64,000 bases of DNA from the NCBI GenBank assembly GCA_025642065.1, contig JAODUP010000660.1, forward strand, positions 219,001 through 283,000, in the 5' to 3' direction. The notes beneath the pieces were generated by a model. It worked only from the letters and a program-made list of their open reading frames with translations. It did not search any database and was not told the DNA's origin. Each line of letters opens with the position of its first letter. Position 1 is the first letter of the stretch. Source of the stretch: Paralvinella palmiformis. Its lineage: Eukaryota > Annelida > Polychaeta > Terebellida > Alvinellidae. Both the position numbers and the translations under genes were made by a program. Shown piece by piece: positions 12,401 to 41,762 of the stretch.

Positions 12401-15400
12401 ACCAGATGTAGCAATTCATTATCTGAAGAATGACAAATGTAATATTTGCAACATATTTCATTATACTTACCACAGTTAACTGCTTATTGTATTCCTTTGC
12501 TGAGAATGGTCTCAGATTAATTAAACTGATCCATGCTCTTGACACACGTTTATCAAAAAACACTACATGGTAATGGGACTGTAAATACATAATGATCATA
12601 AAAACACTAGGATACTGGCTGTTTTACATGGTTTAGTTTTTAAATGACTGGCTATTAAAAATATTAATTATAAACAATGTCATCTCTTTAATAATAACTG
12701 ATATGAATTGATGTTGTTATTATTATATCCATTATATTAAGAAGCATACTGCAACGTTTTCAGCTCTTTCACATTCAAAATAGCTTTCAAAATCAGGATC
12801 GGTGTCCACCATTGCTGGCCACCTGTAATTATTTTAACAATAACAATCATACTTTGGTTTAAATTTTAGAGCAATGAATTATTTATATCTTTAGTCATGC
12901 ACATGGAGGACAAATTATTAGTTCAAAGAAGGAAAGTTTTTACTTCTTCAGGAAGTTACATCCCATAACAATTTAGTTATTTACCATGGATATCCTGCCA
13001 TTTTGGCCCATACAAGTGATCCTTCTGTATATCGTGTGTAGACATATTGTTCTGCAACAAATTCTTCTTCTGGTGTCTCACAACTATTGTGCAGTGGATC
13101 TGATCACAACATTATCATTAATCAGTGAAACTTATGTGTGTGTGTGTCTGTATAAATATTCCAATGTTATAGGACTACAAAAAATAAAATATATACCTGT
13201 ATTCATGGTACAAGTCCAGACATCAGGTAACAAAGCTGGATCATGTACATCTGTCAAGTATCTCCACCTCATACAGTCTTTCTTGCTACACTGTACCCAT
13301 GTGCCTAAGACAGTAGTGACATAAAATTTTGTGGTATGCAATAATGGATGAGTCATATTATTCTTTGTTTAACCTCAGCAATAATTACACTTGTGACATA
13401 TGTTGTATTGCTCAAAGGCAAAAGCCAAGAGTAATGTCCCACAAACACAGGTACCAGTCAGATCCAAACCTTGACCTGGAGGTTTGCAGTGCATTGCTCT
13501 AACCATTGCACCATGTGGATGTTAAATAAGAACCTAATTAACAATGTTCTTAGGCTGGTAACTGTGATATGAAATTTCCTTGTATCAATTATCTCACAAA
13601 TATTCTGACAACTTATTAAACTGCAGTCGTGGACTACTGGGTAATAGTAATAATAGTTTTCACTTTCTTGTGGTATGCTGGTACTTTAATGTATCTATGT
13701 ATTTTAGTGTTATTATATGTATTTACATTAGTGTACAAAATAAATCAAATTAAATAAACAAATAACAATTAATATTGATCACTGCAGGTGTCTGTTACCT
13801 GAAGTATAAAAATATTATCATTCAAAATGTTATATAGTTATGGTAGTGTCATTGAACCAGTAATATAATGAGATCCAGGGTTGAAAAAAAATCATGATTT
13901 TTGTTTAAATAATTGGATTTAAAAAATTTAAATCAGATTTTTACGTTATTTGGGACCTTCTGAATTGAATACTTGCTCCCTATTAAATACACCATTTGTA
14001 AGTTTCATTGCATTCTGAGAGGAAATACCTTGAACATCTAGAAATGAGGCAACAAAATCAGATTTTAACACTTTTATTGAACAAAAACAATGTGTTCTCA
14101 GTGTTGCAAATGGTATGTCCATATGTATTTACTTGCCAATGTCAAAAACAGTATGCCAAGTTTGATAGGTGAGCAAACTGCATAACATGTCACAAGTGTC
14201 TACAAACATTGTTTGTTGCTATTCAACAATTTGTACATGAAGACAAGTTTCCCTATTTTTTAGTGCCGAGTCGTTTTCTTATTTTCGACTGTACAAATAA
14301 CTATCAATAGTGAACCTATGTGAATGCTCACCTTATATACCCTTGCTGGCTAGACACCAAGTACTTAAATATGAACTCAATAATCCCTGAATGTAAGATT
14401 AAACTTTACATGTCACATAAAGCCACATCTTTTATGCATCTTGGGGATTATTGAGTTAATGTTTATTTACTTGGTGTTTAGCCAGGATGGGTATGTAAGG
14501 TGACTTGACACTTGAACTCAGTGACTTCAAGTCACATCTTTTAGATCTGACTCCAGAGCATCCCTAAATTCGTCTAATTTACCACATTTGAAGCAGATTG
14601 ATTTCACTTGACACCCCTCCATTGTGTTGATCTCACTGGATCATCCCAACCATAGATTTGGGGGAATTGTCACTGATCTGTATGACTTGTTAAGACTACA
14701 TGGTGTTGAATTTTTTTAAATTTTTTTGTACTGCAAGTTAATTGATAAATCACATGTTGACAAAATACTCAATAAAAATAAATACAATAATCATAAATTA
14801 TTTATTTTTATTTTTTGGCAGTGATTTAAATCAAACAACCCTGATGACACTTAGCAAGGGCAATACTGATAGTGTACAGAATTCAAAATGGCTGGAAGGG
14901 GTGATTGGTGTGAATGAAAGGACCAACACAAATTAATTATCTGATTGTAGTCTCCAGAATTGAAGGTACTATAACCCAGCCAATAAAAAGGGTTAGAAAA
15001 TTTGGAGGCTGATAAAATTCTCATGGGAAAAGTATGATTCAAATTATTCCAACCCTTGCTAGAATAGTATTTATAAGCTTCTTTTACACCCTAGTTGATT
15101 AGTAACAAAGTATAATTCTTCCAGAATATTTTATTATAAGTAATTAATTACCTGTATCTTCAACTGTTTTTTCTTTTACCTTTTCCTTCAGTGCTTGCTT
15201 ACACTTTACTGGTTTGTCAGAATCTGCTTATACATTCACTCTGTTAGTTTATTCTATAGTATACTAATAATTGATTATATTTTGTACAAAAGAGGAACAC
15301 TGAATTAATCTATTGTTCAGCCAGATTTTATGACAAAAAGCTTAACACTTGGAACAACAGAAGGAAGAGGAACTAGCATGCTAACCAACTGCTTGTCAAG

Positions 15401-18400
15401 TGGGAGGTACTAACCTGAAGTTTTCTTACAATCTTCAACTCTAAGAACAGAAATGGATTATTACCTTATTACAAATAGGCAATAATTTATCAATGCTGTT
15501 ATTTGGTTCTGGTTACATCAGAATTTAGCCATTTAATAACAAATTTGTTTCAAAAATAATGTTTTGTCTTGTAAACCTGTGCAGAATATATAATTTTAAT
15601 GTCAAAGTCTGGCACAGGAAGTTCGTATATTTTTTATGGCTAACTGGACTATATTAAATAAATAATAATTATGTTCTAATTTGTATACAATCTATAGGTT
15701 GTTTGTTTCTTTCTGACATTCTCATTTTCAACATAATACAAGTTTACATTTATGAAATGATATAATTCTACGATGTTGAATAAACCAACTGAACATGAAC
15801 ACTATTAGATAAACTTTTTTTCTTAATACGAGCTAGACACCTTTTCACACTTACTTAACATTTTCAAATATAGTCTCAGTACTGCTGGCATCACTTAGTT
15901 CATCTGGTTCCCTTTTTTCGTGCACATCACATCCATCTCAACATTATCAATGAAGTGATAAAGTTAGTGCAAGATATCGAAAATGAAACAATCTACATTT
16001 CATTTTAAATCTTAAAACATCATTACAGGATTAAATGTTCTTTACCATTACATCTTCCCCCAACAGGATCCAGATGTTTCTGGTCAGACGTTGAACAATC
16101 AGAAGTTTCTTCTACCCGCACTTCCCCTTGCCACTCCTCATTAAGCACAGCAGTGAAAATAATATCATATTCTTCATCTGACAGCGATTTCACAGGCTTT
16201 TTCTATATAACATGAAATTAGTATATTATATGCCTCTTAATTGTTTTAACACATACTAAACTTAACTGCATCAGTTACTATAAATGAAGTGAACAATTTG
16301 TAATTTTACACAGAGTGTAAGACCAATAAAATATTAGAATTTAAAACAATTCAAAGAAAACATGGTTTGTAAAATGATTTGATACAAACTAATACTGTAA
16401 TAACTGTACACCAATCATCATTTTGTATTCATGATTTCTAGTTAATATTTTGTTACAAAGATGTTATCACTATTATAATGACTGTGGTGTATATACATAC
16501 ATTTTTCTTTCGATTCCTTACTTTAGACTCTCTTGGCATAGCATCACTATTTTTCTTTTTTTCTTTTTTGTGATTAATAGGTTTTGAAATTTGCTCAATT
16601 TCCATTGATCTGGACTTGGTAAGTATATTGCTTGCAAAGTGATTTTCTGTCAATAACAAGTGAGTAACATTTAGTAATACACTGGCACAAAAGGGTCATT
16701 TAATTTTGCCTCCTTTCATTCATCTCTGATAAGAAACAGAAGGATAAAACAGTTGAGATTTAAACAATAAAAACACAGAAAGTGTTATGCCAATGACAAG
16801 TATGCATGTATGTACATAAAGTTTCCCAGAATTTAATAAAAAAACAAATTCCATGAGTTTTCCTGAGAAATAAAAATAAAATAAAATATGCTGTAAGTTA
16901 ATGGGATTGCTGAAAAGCTAAGAATTGGTTGTAGTAAAGCAACTAAAATGCTATATCATAAACAAGCATATTGTTGATATAACCATTAACCTCCCTTCAT
17001 ATATATTATGGTATGTGCTTATAGCCATCCTTTCTCCATCATATATGGAATAAGTGAAGCCGCCTTTATATAAAATAATTTAAATGCATTTCTAGTTTGT
17101 CCAACTGCTATCGACTGAAATGTTGCTAATTATTTTGGCACTGACTTACAGAATTACCAAAGTAAAGTAGACATACTGATCCGAGGCTCAGTCAATCAGA
17201 AATGACAATTCAGGAGCTAGCAAACAACTCCCTATGACTACCCAAATGCCAGTAATCACTGAGTACAAGAAGAGTTAGCTCACTACGACCCAAATATAAT
17301 TAACCCCATGATTCCACTAAGTATGACAATGCAACTTCACTAAAAAATGAATTCCGGGGGTGACTAAAAAAAGGTTTTAAAACATAATGACACAAAATGT
17401 CATTTATATGGTTGCCTTCTTTTAATTATCTTAAAATATTCAGCAAGATACAGTAGACTAATTCTAACTCTGAAATGTACAGAAGTAATATCAAGGTGTG
17501 CAGTATTAATGAACTCTAGGTCTAATTACTACTAACTTCAACTTACAAGTGTGGCTTTTATTTTAACACTTAATCCATGGATCTAATGGTGACACGTAAT
17601 GTTAAAATGATACTACTGCCATCTTAATCCTTCATCGGTGCACTGTCTAGGCTGTAACAATGGTTGTCCAAATCATTACAGTACACTCAGAATAATAAGT
17701 GATGCCCCAGCAAAACAGTGAAGCGAGCTGGGTGGGGCTGTTATTTCTAATCAACAAAAGAAAATCCTTACTGTTAGTTGTTTTTCTTGATTGGTATTAC
17801 TATTATTTAGAAGTTACTTTTTCTTCTACTGAAGAGTTTCAAAAGGAGTACTTTAATTCTACTTAAGGAAATAAAATTAAGTTATTTTGTCAACATCAAG
17901 GAATTTCAAGAGATCCCATAAAAAGCTCATTGTATAACATATTGCATGTTTCTTTGTAATCAACTAAGTTAATAATAATGTATATTTAATAAAGCACCCT
18001 TACTTTAGATGAAGTTCCTTTAGGTGAAGTTACACTGATTTAATTTCTTAAAGCTTTGGAACCATAGAGTGATATGTCTACACACCTCTGGCCTTATAGT
18101 GTATAACTGTGTATTTAAACTACTGAATTAGGAATGCATACAGCACATTGAATATTCCATAAGATTTCCAGAGTGGCTGGGAACTGTGGTAAACTTCTCA
18201 CTCGGTCTCTCTCTCTCTGTATATATATACGTGTGTTAAATTTTTATCACATTAAGCTATCCTAAAAAATGTACAAGTGTTACATGCATTATTATAACTG
18301 CATGTCTGATTTATGTGATTAATTCATTGTTACTTCATTGTTGATATATTACAGCTAGCTGCATAATCATTACGCATGATGAAACATAAGTGAAATTATC

Positions 18401-19016
18401 ACTTATGTTCCATCAGTAAACCTGTAAAAGTTACAAATTTAAGTTGTACAGCTACTTAATTATGCATTTAAATACAAATAATCAGCTAGAATGACAAGCT
18501 CACACTGTCTGACACAATATAACCTCAAATCAGACCTAAAACTAGGACCCCCCCCCCCAATTCTGTGCTATATAGTTAATCACATTTGTAATTAAGACAT
18601 TATTCCTTCATAGTTAAACACATGAATGCTTCAGAAACAATACCAGAGTATGCTATATAGCAATAACTTGATGTGCCAATCACTTATTAAGCCTCATCAC
18701 AGTGACCAGTCTCACAGATCATTCGTGTCATGAGATTTGGGAAGCAGTGCATGAATACCATAAGCCAGGCACAACTACAAAAAAAAATCTATAATATTTG
18801 AGTTAAACACCTGTAGTATTGAAAATTCATTATAATCATGTGGTAATAGATCAAGTCTACTGTTAATAAAATGGCAAAATCATGTCACTGTGAGCTCAAT
18901 GATTTTATGACTAGACTCTAGTAGTAGTAGGTAGGTGTCTTATCGTCTGCTTCACTGCTTTCTCTATGCTTAGAAAAACATGATCTGGATTTGGGTAGAG
19001 TTTTATCCAGTGACAT
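9409..19016 (-). CDS. ZCWPW1: Zinc finger CW-type and PWWP domain protein (at least 14 exons)
   Basis: Fourteen minus-strand exons join with matching phases: 16522-16646, 16052-16202, 15855-15936, 15415-15440, 15152-15223, 13197-13304, 12985-13099, 12750-12822, 12471-12578, 12212-12295, 11043-11103, 10731-10925, 10370-10447 and 9409-10142. A candidate first exon has its ATG at 19014-19016 (MSLDKTLPKSRS), but its donor is weak. The protein is about 690 aa (human ZCWPW1 is about 650). The CW zinc finger reads WVQCSKKDCMRWRYL, then LPDVWTC and SCETPEEE, giving four Cys and the Trp residues that bind H3K4me3 in this family. PWWP follows: GSLVWAKMAGYPW, WPAMVDTDPDF, VFFDKRVSRAWI. The C-terminus is Lys/Ser-rich and likely disordered. 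Known role: a meiotic reader of H3K4me3/H3K36me3, linked to PRDM9 and double-strand-break repair in mammals. It is divergent from MEPCE. Introns hold a LINE 3' end, a SINE and a foldback element. Confidence 0.88.
10285..10318. repeat. (TA)n microsatellite
   Basis: Nearly pure TA repeat with one phase break, in the last intron of the ZCWPW1-like gene. Confidence 0.9.
11320..11339. repeat. Short (AT)n microsatellite
   Basis: Ten AT units in the intron between the exons at 11043 and 12212. Confidence 0.85.
11735..11990 (+). mobile_element. LINE 3'-end remnant
   Basis: Parallels the segment at 31165-31450: GATATCTGATTATAACA, then GAAATGGTGCAG, GTGACAAATACT, and a later CTCAGGCCATCTAGTTAGAT block. 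Translated plus-strand traces recall the C-terminal region after the RT domain of CR1/L2-like LINEs. Many stops; 5'-truncated, inside an intron. Confidence 0.6.
13405..13535 (-). mobile_element. tRNA-derived SINE, family B, diverged
   Basis: On the minus strand CACATGGTGCAATGGTTAGA gives a box A-like head and GGTTTGGATCTGACTGG a box B-like block, followed by ACCTGTGTTTGTGGGACATT. A related copy lies at 31985-32135. The two copies share the ATGGTGCAATGGTTA head and the TGTGTTTGTG body. Confidence 0.6.
14326..14505. repeat. Foldback (inverted repeat) element, arms of about 62 bp
   Basis: Left arm 14326-14387 contains CTGGCTAGACACCAAGTA and AACTCAATAATCCC. The right arm, 14443-14505, is its reverse complement with a handful of mismatches (GGGGATTATTGAGTTAAT and TACTTGGTGTTTAGCCAG). 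The loop is about 55 bp. It lies in an intron of the ZCWPW1-like gene. It could be a miniature inverted-repeat element or a recent inverted duplication. Confidence 0.8.
16647..19013. other. Large first intron of the ZCWPW1-like gene
   Basis: No supported exon. Contains a (TA)n run near 18203-18228, a C-run at about 18550 and a short perfect-type hairpin at 18378-18414 (arms GATGAAACATAAGTGA, one mismatch). At 17976-18010 there is a short ATAATAATGTATATTTAATA-type fragment of the repeat also seen at 46545. Confidence 0.5.
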
Positions 19017-19569
19017 TTCTTTGATTCTTCCACAACAACATTTTAAAACGTAATATTCATTTCGTGTAATAATTAACACCTTAACTACAAATGTCAAATA
19101 AGACATCCTGCAAAATCGTACAAATCTCAACTTAACATGAACAATGAAGTCCGCCAAAACTTGATTGTCTTGTTTCTCCCAGGATGCTTTAGGCTGCGCT
19201 GCGCCTGCGCGTTAACATAAAGCGTTTGGCTGTCGTTTGGTGAAGTTGGTGTTAAAAAACGTCTATTATTCTGATGTCTCTGTAAGGTGTTGCGCATTGG
19301 ATGTCAAATGAGATACTTTATGAATATGACCACTATCGATATAGCAATAATTAGCCCGTAGATATTCGGATTTATTGTGTTAAATGCACCGAAACCGGGC
19401 TAACGGCGAGACAGCGTTTTAGTGTAATATCGGTCCGATAGATGGCGCTGGTTATTGCGCAATCCCCAGGTCTACGTCGAGAACACGACAAACAGCTGAT
19501 TGTCAGTCAATTATCGTAGATGACACCAGCGGCCAGTTGATGTCATCAACAACCTTGTAATTGTTCAGG
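19017..19569. promoter_or_regulatory. Shared (bidirectional) promoter region of ZCWPW1 and MEPCE
   Basis: About 550 bp between the likely start codons of two divergent genes. It is clearly richer in C+G and CpG than its surroundings (for example GCGCTGCGCCTGCGCG at 19195-19212), unlike the AT-rich introns. No TATA box at a convincing place. Divergent CpG-rich promoters of this kind usually drive both genes. Exact transcription starts cannot be seen. Confidence 0.6.
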
Positions 19570-22253
19570 ATGAGTGTGGACGTGAAAACACCGACAAGAA
19601 CTCAGTTTGAACATGCCGAATTTCAGTGTGGCAAGCGCGGCGGAACTATGTTAGAAACTGTCATAACCACCAGTGTAACGACTGTGAGCGTGGGAGGTAT
19701 TACCTTACATTCCCAGAACAGCGTACCCGCCGCTTCTGCCATACCTTCAAACGAAGATAGCTTTCAAAGCCAAGCGACGAAAGGTCACAGGAAGAGAAAG
19801 CTCAGCGAAAGGGGAGGAAACCCCTATCAGTTTCCTAATAGGAAGAAGCCTTATCGGAAGTCCGGGGATAAAATAGTGCTACCTAGCCGATTTCTCCTGG
19901 GTGGAAACATCAACGATCCACTGAACTTGAATGCACTGTACGACGACGAAATAGGCAAAGCACTGAATGAGCGTACGCCGCAGTCGTCGCCTTTGCCATT
20001 GCCAGAGTACAAGAAAGAGGTAAAGGTGCTCATCCCGCCAAATATTAATGACCCATTGAATCTGAATGCGGGAGAAGAGGGAGATGTCGGACTCGTGTCA
20101 CCGAAGTTCGGAAGTAAAAAGAAGAAACACAAACACAAGAAGAAAAGGCCAAGCACGGGCCCGGCTGAAACTGAAATCGCGGGCGAGTCTTGTGCATCAC
20201 AGGATGTTCAGAAACCTATCGAGTCCGCTAGGCCAGTGACCTTGGATTTGTCCAGTTCTAAAGACCCAGTGGGCGTGGTGGTTCAAAAAGATGTCAGTGT
20301 TGGTGACAAAATAACCAAGGTGATTGACAGAATCGTGTCACCAGTGATTCCCCAAGTGACCCCGAAACCGAAGAAGTCTAAAAGGTTGTCCAGTGAGGTC
20401 ATCAAGGTAGATGGAGAACCATTCTTGGGCAAAGATTCCGACAAGTCAGAACTTAGGAAAACGACACCACAGAGGCCAAAAGTGAAACGTCAGACCAGTC
20501 ATCAGACTGCTGCGGAGGCCGTCAAATCTCGCAAAGATAAGAACCGTTTTGAATATGGAAACTACGGTAGGTATTATGGTTATAGGAATCCGGGTGCTGA
20601 AGTTGACAACCGGCTGAGCACCTTCCGAGAAGAATGGTTTTGTGGAAAGGATGTTTTAGACATAGGTTGCAATATTGGACATATTACACTGTCGGTGGCT
20701 AGGGATTTCTGCCCACGGCGAATAGTGGGGATGGACATTGATAACAAACTGATTAGTACTGCAAAGAAGAACATCAGACATTATTTAACTAAGGATGTGG
20801 CAGACCTCAGCAAGTTTCCTGTGTCATCGAAGCTTACAAATGGCCCAATGGTGCCACCGCCAGTACCTCATGGCAAACATACTTCAGGATTTCCTTATAA
20901 TGTCATGTTTGTACAGGTGAGCAAAATTATAGTGCAATTTGTAATGTTCATCTCACAATTTAAGAATGTGTATACAACTTGTCTGTGACAAAATTTTACA
21001 TAAAAAAAGTATTGCAGTAAAGGTCAACTATTTTTTTACATTACTAAGTAGTATCTGAAATTAATATGTTGTAATGGTTATTTATTAAGAGTGTTTGTTT
21101 TTCAGGTCAATTTGCTACATTACTCCATTATTTATTATCCCTCGACTTTATGCTAAAATAAGTCACTCTCATTCCAGGGAAACTATGTTCTAGAAACGGA
21201 CGAGGAACTGGAACTGATACAGGAAGAGTATGATACAATCCTTGCTTTGAGTCTCACCAAATGGATACATCTGAACTGGGGTGATGATGGCATAAAGAGA
21301 ACGTTTAGACGCATTTACAGTCAACTGAGACCAGGTGGAAGGCTCATCCTTGAACCTCAGCCTTGGTCCTCATACAAAAGAAAGAAGAAAGTGTCTGTAA
21401 GTATTTTTATCGTGTTACAAGTATCTTCACAAGTAATTAATTTAAGATTATGTTTTTTTATTTCTGAAGCTGATTGTTATTAAAGTCATTCACACTCAAA
21501 TTTTAGGCTTTATTTTTAGCATGTGATATTCCAAGTGAATTTATTTTATCTTTGTTAGGACACTGTGTATAAGAACTTTCAGCAGATTAACTTCAGACCG
21601 GAACACTTCACAGAATATCTGCTCTCGAAGGATGTTGGTTTTGTCGCTTGTGAACATGTGGATACACCTTACAACCGATCTCAAGGTACATTTGTTTACA
21701 CCCAGTCACCTTTTAAGGTCATTAAAATCTTGTATGTTAAACTGCTTCATACTTCATAGACATTAATGATGAAGTTACTAGGTGCCAGACATCATAATTA
21801 ATTTTTTATGTAACTTATTACCAGTACTGTGCTTAAGATTCAAATCAATCTTAACTTAAACTGTGTTATCCTACTGCAGGTTTTCAGCGACCCATTCAGG
21901 TGTTCATCAAGGCAGAGAGCGGTACAACTCCAGTTGAGGGCGTCACCCCATTGATGGACATAAACTGTACGCCAGGCACCACTCCACAGACTTATGCTCT
22001 GCACAAGGATGGCAGCAGGGGGGCCACTCCCAGGTTCGATGTTGGATCGACTGGAATAACGCCGTGTTCGAGTTGTCAGAATACCCCAACATACTTGTAC
22101 AATACATGGTCGGCTAGTGGTACACCACAAAATGACAGTGATACTGGTGATGGGTGCACTCAAAGTGGGCAGGATAATGAAACAGCCAGATCACTGGTGA
22201 ACTGTAATGACCAACAGGACTTTGACGAGTTGGTTCTAAATGATAATGGGTAG
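19570..22253 (+). CDS. MEPCE: 7SK snRNA methylphosphate capping enzyme (4 exons)
   Basis: Exons 19570-20916, 21178-21396, 21559-21685 and 21880-22253 join in phase to about 688 aa, the size of human MEPCE (689). It transfers methyl from S-adenosylmethionine to the 5' gamma-phosphate of 7SK snRNA and stays in the 7SK/P-TEFb complex in the nucleus. Seen: two copies of [10 protein letters not shown] (about residues 115 and 158), a [12 protein letters not shown] nuclear signal, [13 protein letters not shown] just before the catalytic domain, SAM motif [10 protein letters not shown] (residues 362-371), the acidic GMDID near 388, [10 protein letters not shown], then [13 protein letters not shown] (about 500-512), [11 protein letters not shown] and FQRPIQVF. 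The last exon adds a Thr/Ser/Gly-rich tail of about 110 residues after the conserved end. The start is the ATG at 19570; a TTG nine bases upstream is not needed. Poly(A) signal AATAAA at 22489. Confidence 0.95.
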
Positions 22254-22488
22254 CCATTGTGATTCAAGAAAAAATTAAGTCCAAAATGTTTAGTTTATTA
22301 AAATCTCAAGTTGTAGCCTTTTCATGTGGCGTGTTAAAATTGTAAATTGACTCTGGATTATGCCAGATCTAGTTTTGCATAATTGAAATTTACACATTCC
22401 ATATCATTGGTCTGACATGGAACCGATAAATGACAAAATGCGGATGCAAATTTGTACATCACTGATGTCTGCGTCTTCCATGTTTGTT

Positions 22489-22494
22489 AATAAA
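22489..22494 (+). promoter_or_regulatory. Candidate poly(A) signal of MEPCE
   Basis: AATAAA about 235 bp after the MEPCE stop codon. Confidence 0.5.
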
Positions 22495-23923
22495 TTGTTG
22501 TAAGATGATCATTGTGTTGTGCAAGACTGTGGCCATTCAGGTACAAGGTACCAAATGATGTGTTCATCATACTGTCGGTATGGTTTGTCATCTCCTGTGT
22601 TGCAAATCTTCGTTGGTGTCTTTTGGAAGTGCTGCTGTGTAATTTTCAGTATGGTCACAAGATAAGTCATCGGTCGTGTGCTATACATGTTTAATATCCA
22701 AGATGTTGAATAGGTGACTGGCTTAGACTGGTTACCTGGTGTTGCTTGTTGCTGTATATCATTGTGAATTAAAGGTTTCCCGAATATCTTTTACGTCTGT
22801 TACATGTTTTATGTATTCACTTTCATTCCTTGAGCACAATGCTGATCATAACACATTACTGCTCCAACCTGCAATGCTTTATTAAGCACAATTCAGATAA
22901 GTGTAATTGAGCTATACTATCACAATACATGAAACATTCAAATATAAAAGATGCTAAACATTGTTATCTATGGTATCAAACCAGAGTATGTAAACAAGAA
23001 CATGAGTAACTTGCAACAGGAGAACCAAACATTAACTATGAGAAACCAATAAATGGTTTTATGACTTGACTTATTACTTGGAATCATGCTACGCGAGTAA
23101 TATTACAAATACAAACAAAAGTTAGTCACATACACCAACACCTTCAAGTGTTTGCATTATAAACATCTTGTAGCCATAGAAATGTAATAAAACAAAACTA
23201 GTCTCAATCATAATATAAATGAAGCCATACCAAACAGAAGAACCATGTTTAGTAAAATTTTACCATTTATATCGTACCCAAAATCACTGATTAAACACTA
23301 ATTTGTATATAATCTGTATACAAGGGTGATGTTCTGTGATTATTTAAGTTTGATACTATTACCATGTGTGGCCCATAAATCCGAGTGAATAAGCACTCTG
23401 TTAACCTCAGCAGTTGTTGCATCTAGAAGATGTGATCCACAGCAACAAGCAATGGTGTGACCAGGTCGCCAATATCTAGATCTGCAATGCAGTGCATTAC
23501 AGGCTCACACCCATATAAGTTGAGAATAGTAAAAGATGGTTATGCCCCGTCCCCATAAAACTATATTTGTTTCATGACATTTTCCTTCGGTGGTTACCCC
23601 TCTCGATGACAGCTGTTTTGCATACACTTCAAGGGTATGGACCAATCTGGTACCTCTTTTTAGGCAGCAAACATTTCTAGCAGATTGAACCATTTAAAAT
23701 ATAGTATTTCCAGATGGTTATGCAGTGTATATGATTATGTTGATGTTGGCAAGTGCAATTAATTACCCAATAACATTTTGTGACAACGTTGAAAAGGTGG
23801 TACACTGACAAGGACTAACATTATGACCCGTCCTTCTCTTACAATGTTGTCTTTAACAAGACATATTTTTATATAAACAACTTAAGAGACTAGATCACAG
23901 AATATCAGGATACGCTAAACAAT
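22495..23923. other. Intergenic, no gene seen
   Basis: AT-rich with only short ORFs lacking family features. Confidence 0.4.
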
Positions 23924-24080
23924 ATGGAAGATCCATGGAATTTATGTAAAACAATTACTGGTGAAAAAGCTGAAGAATATCAGCACGATTACCCTTCTGT
24001 GACCAAAGATAATATGAGATACTTTTATCCAAAACCTATGCATCTGAATGAACAGGCAGTAAAAAAATTCAGTGATATAT

Positions 24081-24119
<39 letters not shown>

Positions 24120-24178
24120 TCGAGAAGGCATTTGTTTTATATGAACAATACACCATAATTCACTGGATGACTGTGTAA
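23924..24178 (+). other. Unrecognised 84-codon ORF
   Basis: Begins MEDPWNLCKTITGEKAEEYQ and runs about 50 residues of protein-like composition (PSVTKDNMRYFYPKPMHLNE) before entering a (TA)n microsatellite at 24075-24114, which encodes only Tyr-Ile repeats. The first part could be a relic or a real exon. No donor site or partner exon was found. Function unknown. Confidence 0.2.
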
Positions 24179-24362
24179 GGTTGTTAAATTCAATTGTGAT
24201 TTCTTTGAATAGGTAAAACTGTTACAACATAGGCACACTATATTATGTGATGCATCACATCATGACCGACTTACTTATATTTTAAATTTATAGGGCTTTG
24301 ATTGATCATTAACATTTTCTTCTAACTCTAATCACAGGAAGGCTTCGGCTGATTTTTCACTC

Positions 24363-24368
24363 TTTATT
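24363..24368 (-). promoter_or_regulatory. Candidate poly(A) signal of the GLT8D1-like gene
   Basis: TTTATT on the plus strand reads AATAAA on the minus strand, about 480 bp beyond the stop codon. Confidence 0.3.
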
Positions 24369-24844
24369 GTTTCCATGGAATTTATAGATCTCCCAAGAAT
24401 GTTTTTCATTGTTTAGTGTACCAAATAATAGCAAGAGATGTTTAAAACATTTTAACAAACTATGTTTTACAGATGAACAAACAAAAAATATTGCACTAGA
24501 AATTACTTTGCACATTTTTACAGATTTCATTCATCCTAACGAAACAGTATTAATGAAAAATGAAACAGATTTCATAGGATAAATAAGTCATAAAAGCAAG
24601 TGTTTTATAAAAACATAAACCATTACTCCTTAAAATAAATATTATGATGTTACATGCATTACATGATAAAAGTTTAGAAAATATTTCAGTAAACACCTTA
24701 TTATAAGGTAGATTTAAAGACAATTAAAGCCATCACAAAAGAAAATGGCATGCAATATGAAGATGCATTATAACAATAAGATAATACTGAACTATATACG
24801 CATATATTTTGGCAGTCATGAATATATCATACTCAAGCTTGTGA

Positions 24845-41762
<16,918 letters not shown>

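Noticed and set aside
18918..19157. 79-codon ORF on the minus strand as a gene
   Set aside because: It begins at a TTG and overlaps the ZCWPW1 5' region. Only the part from the ATG at 19016 was kept, as a candidate first exon.
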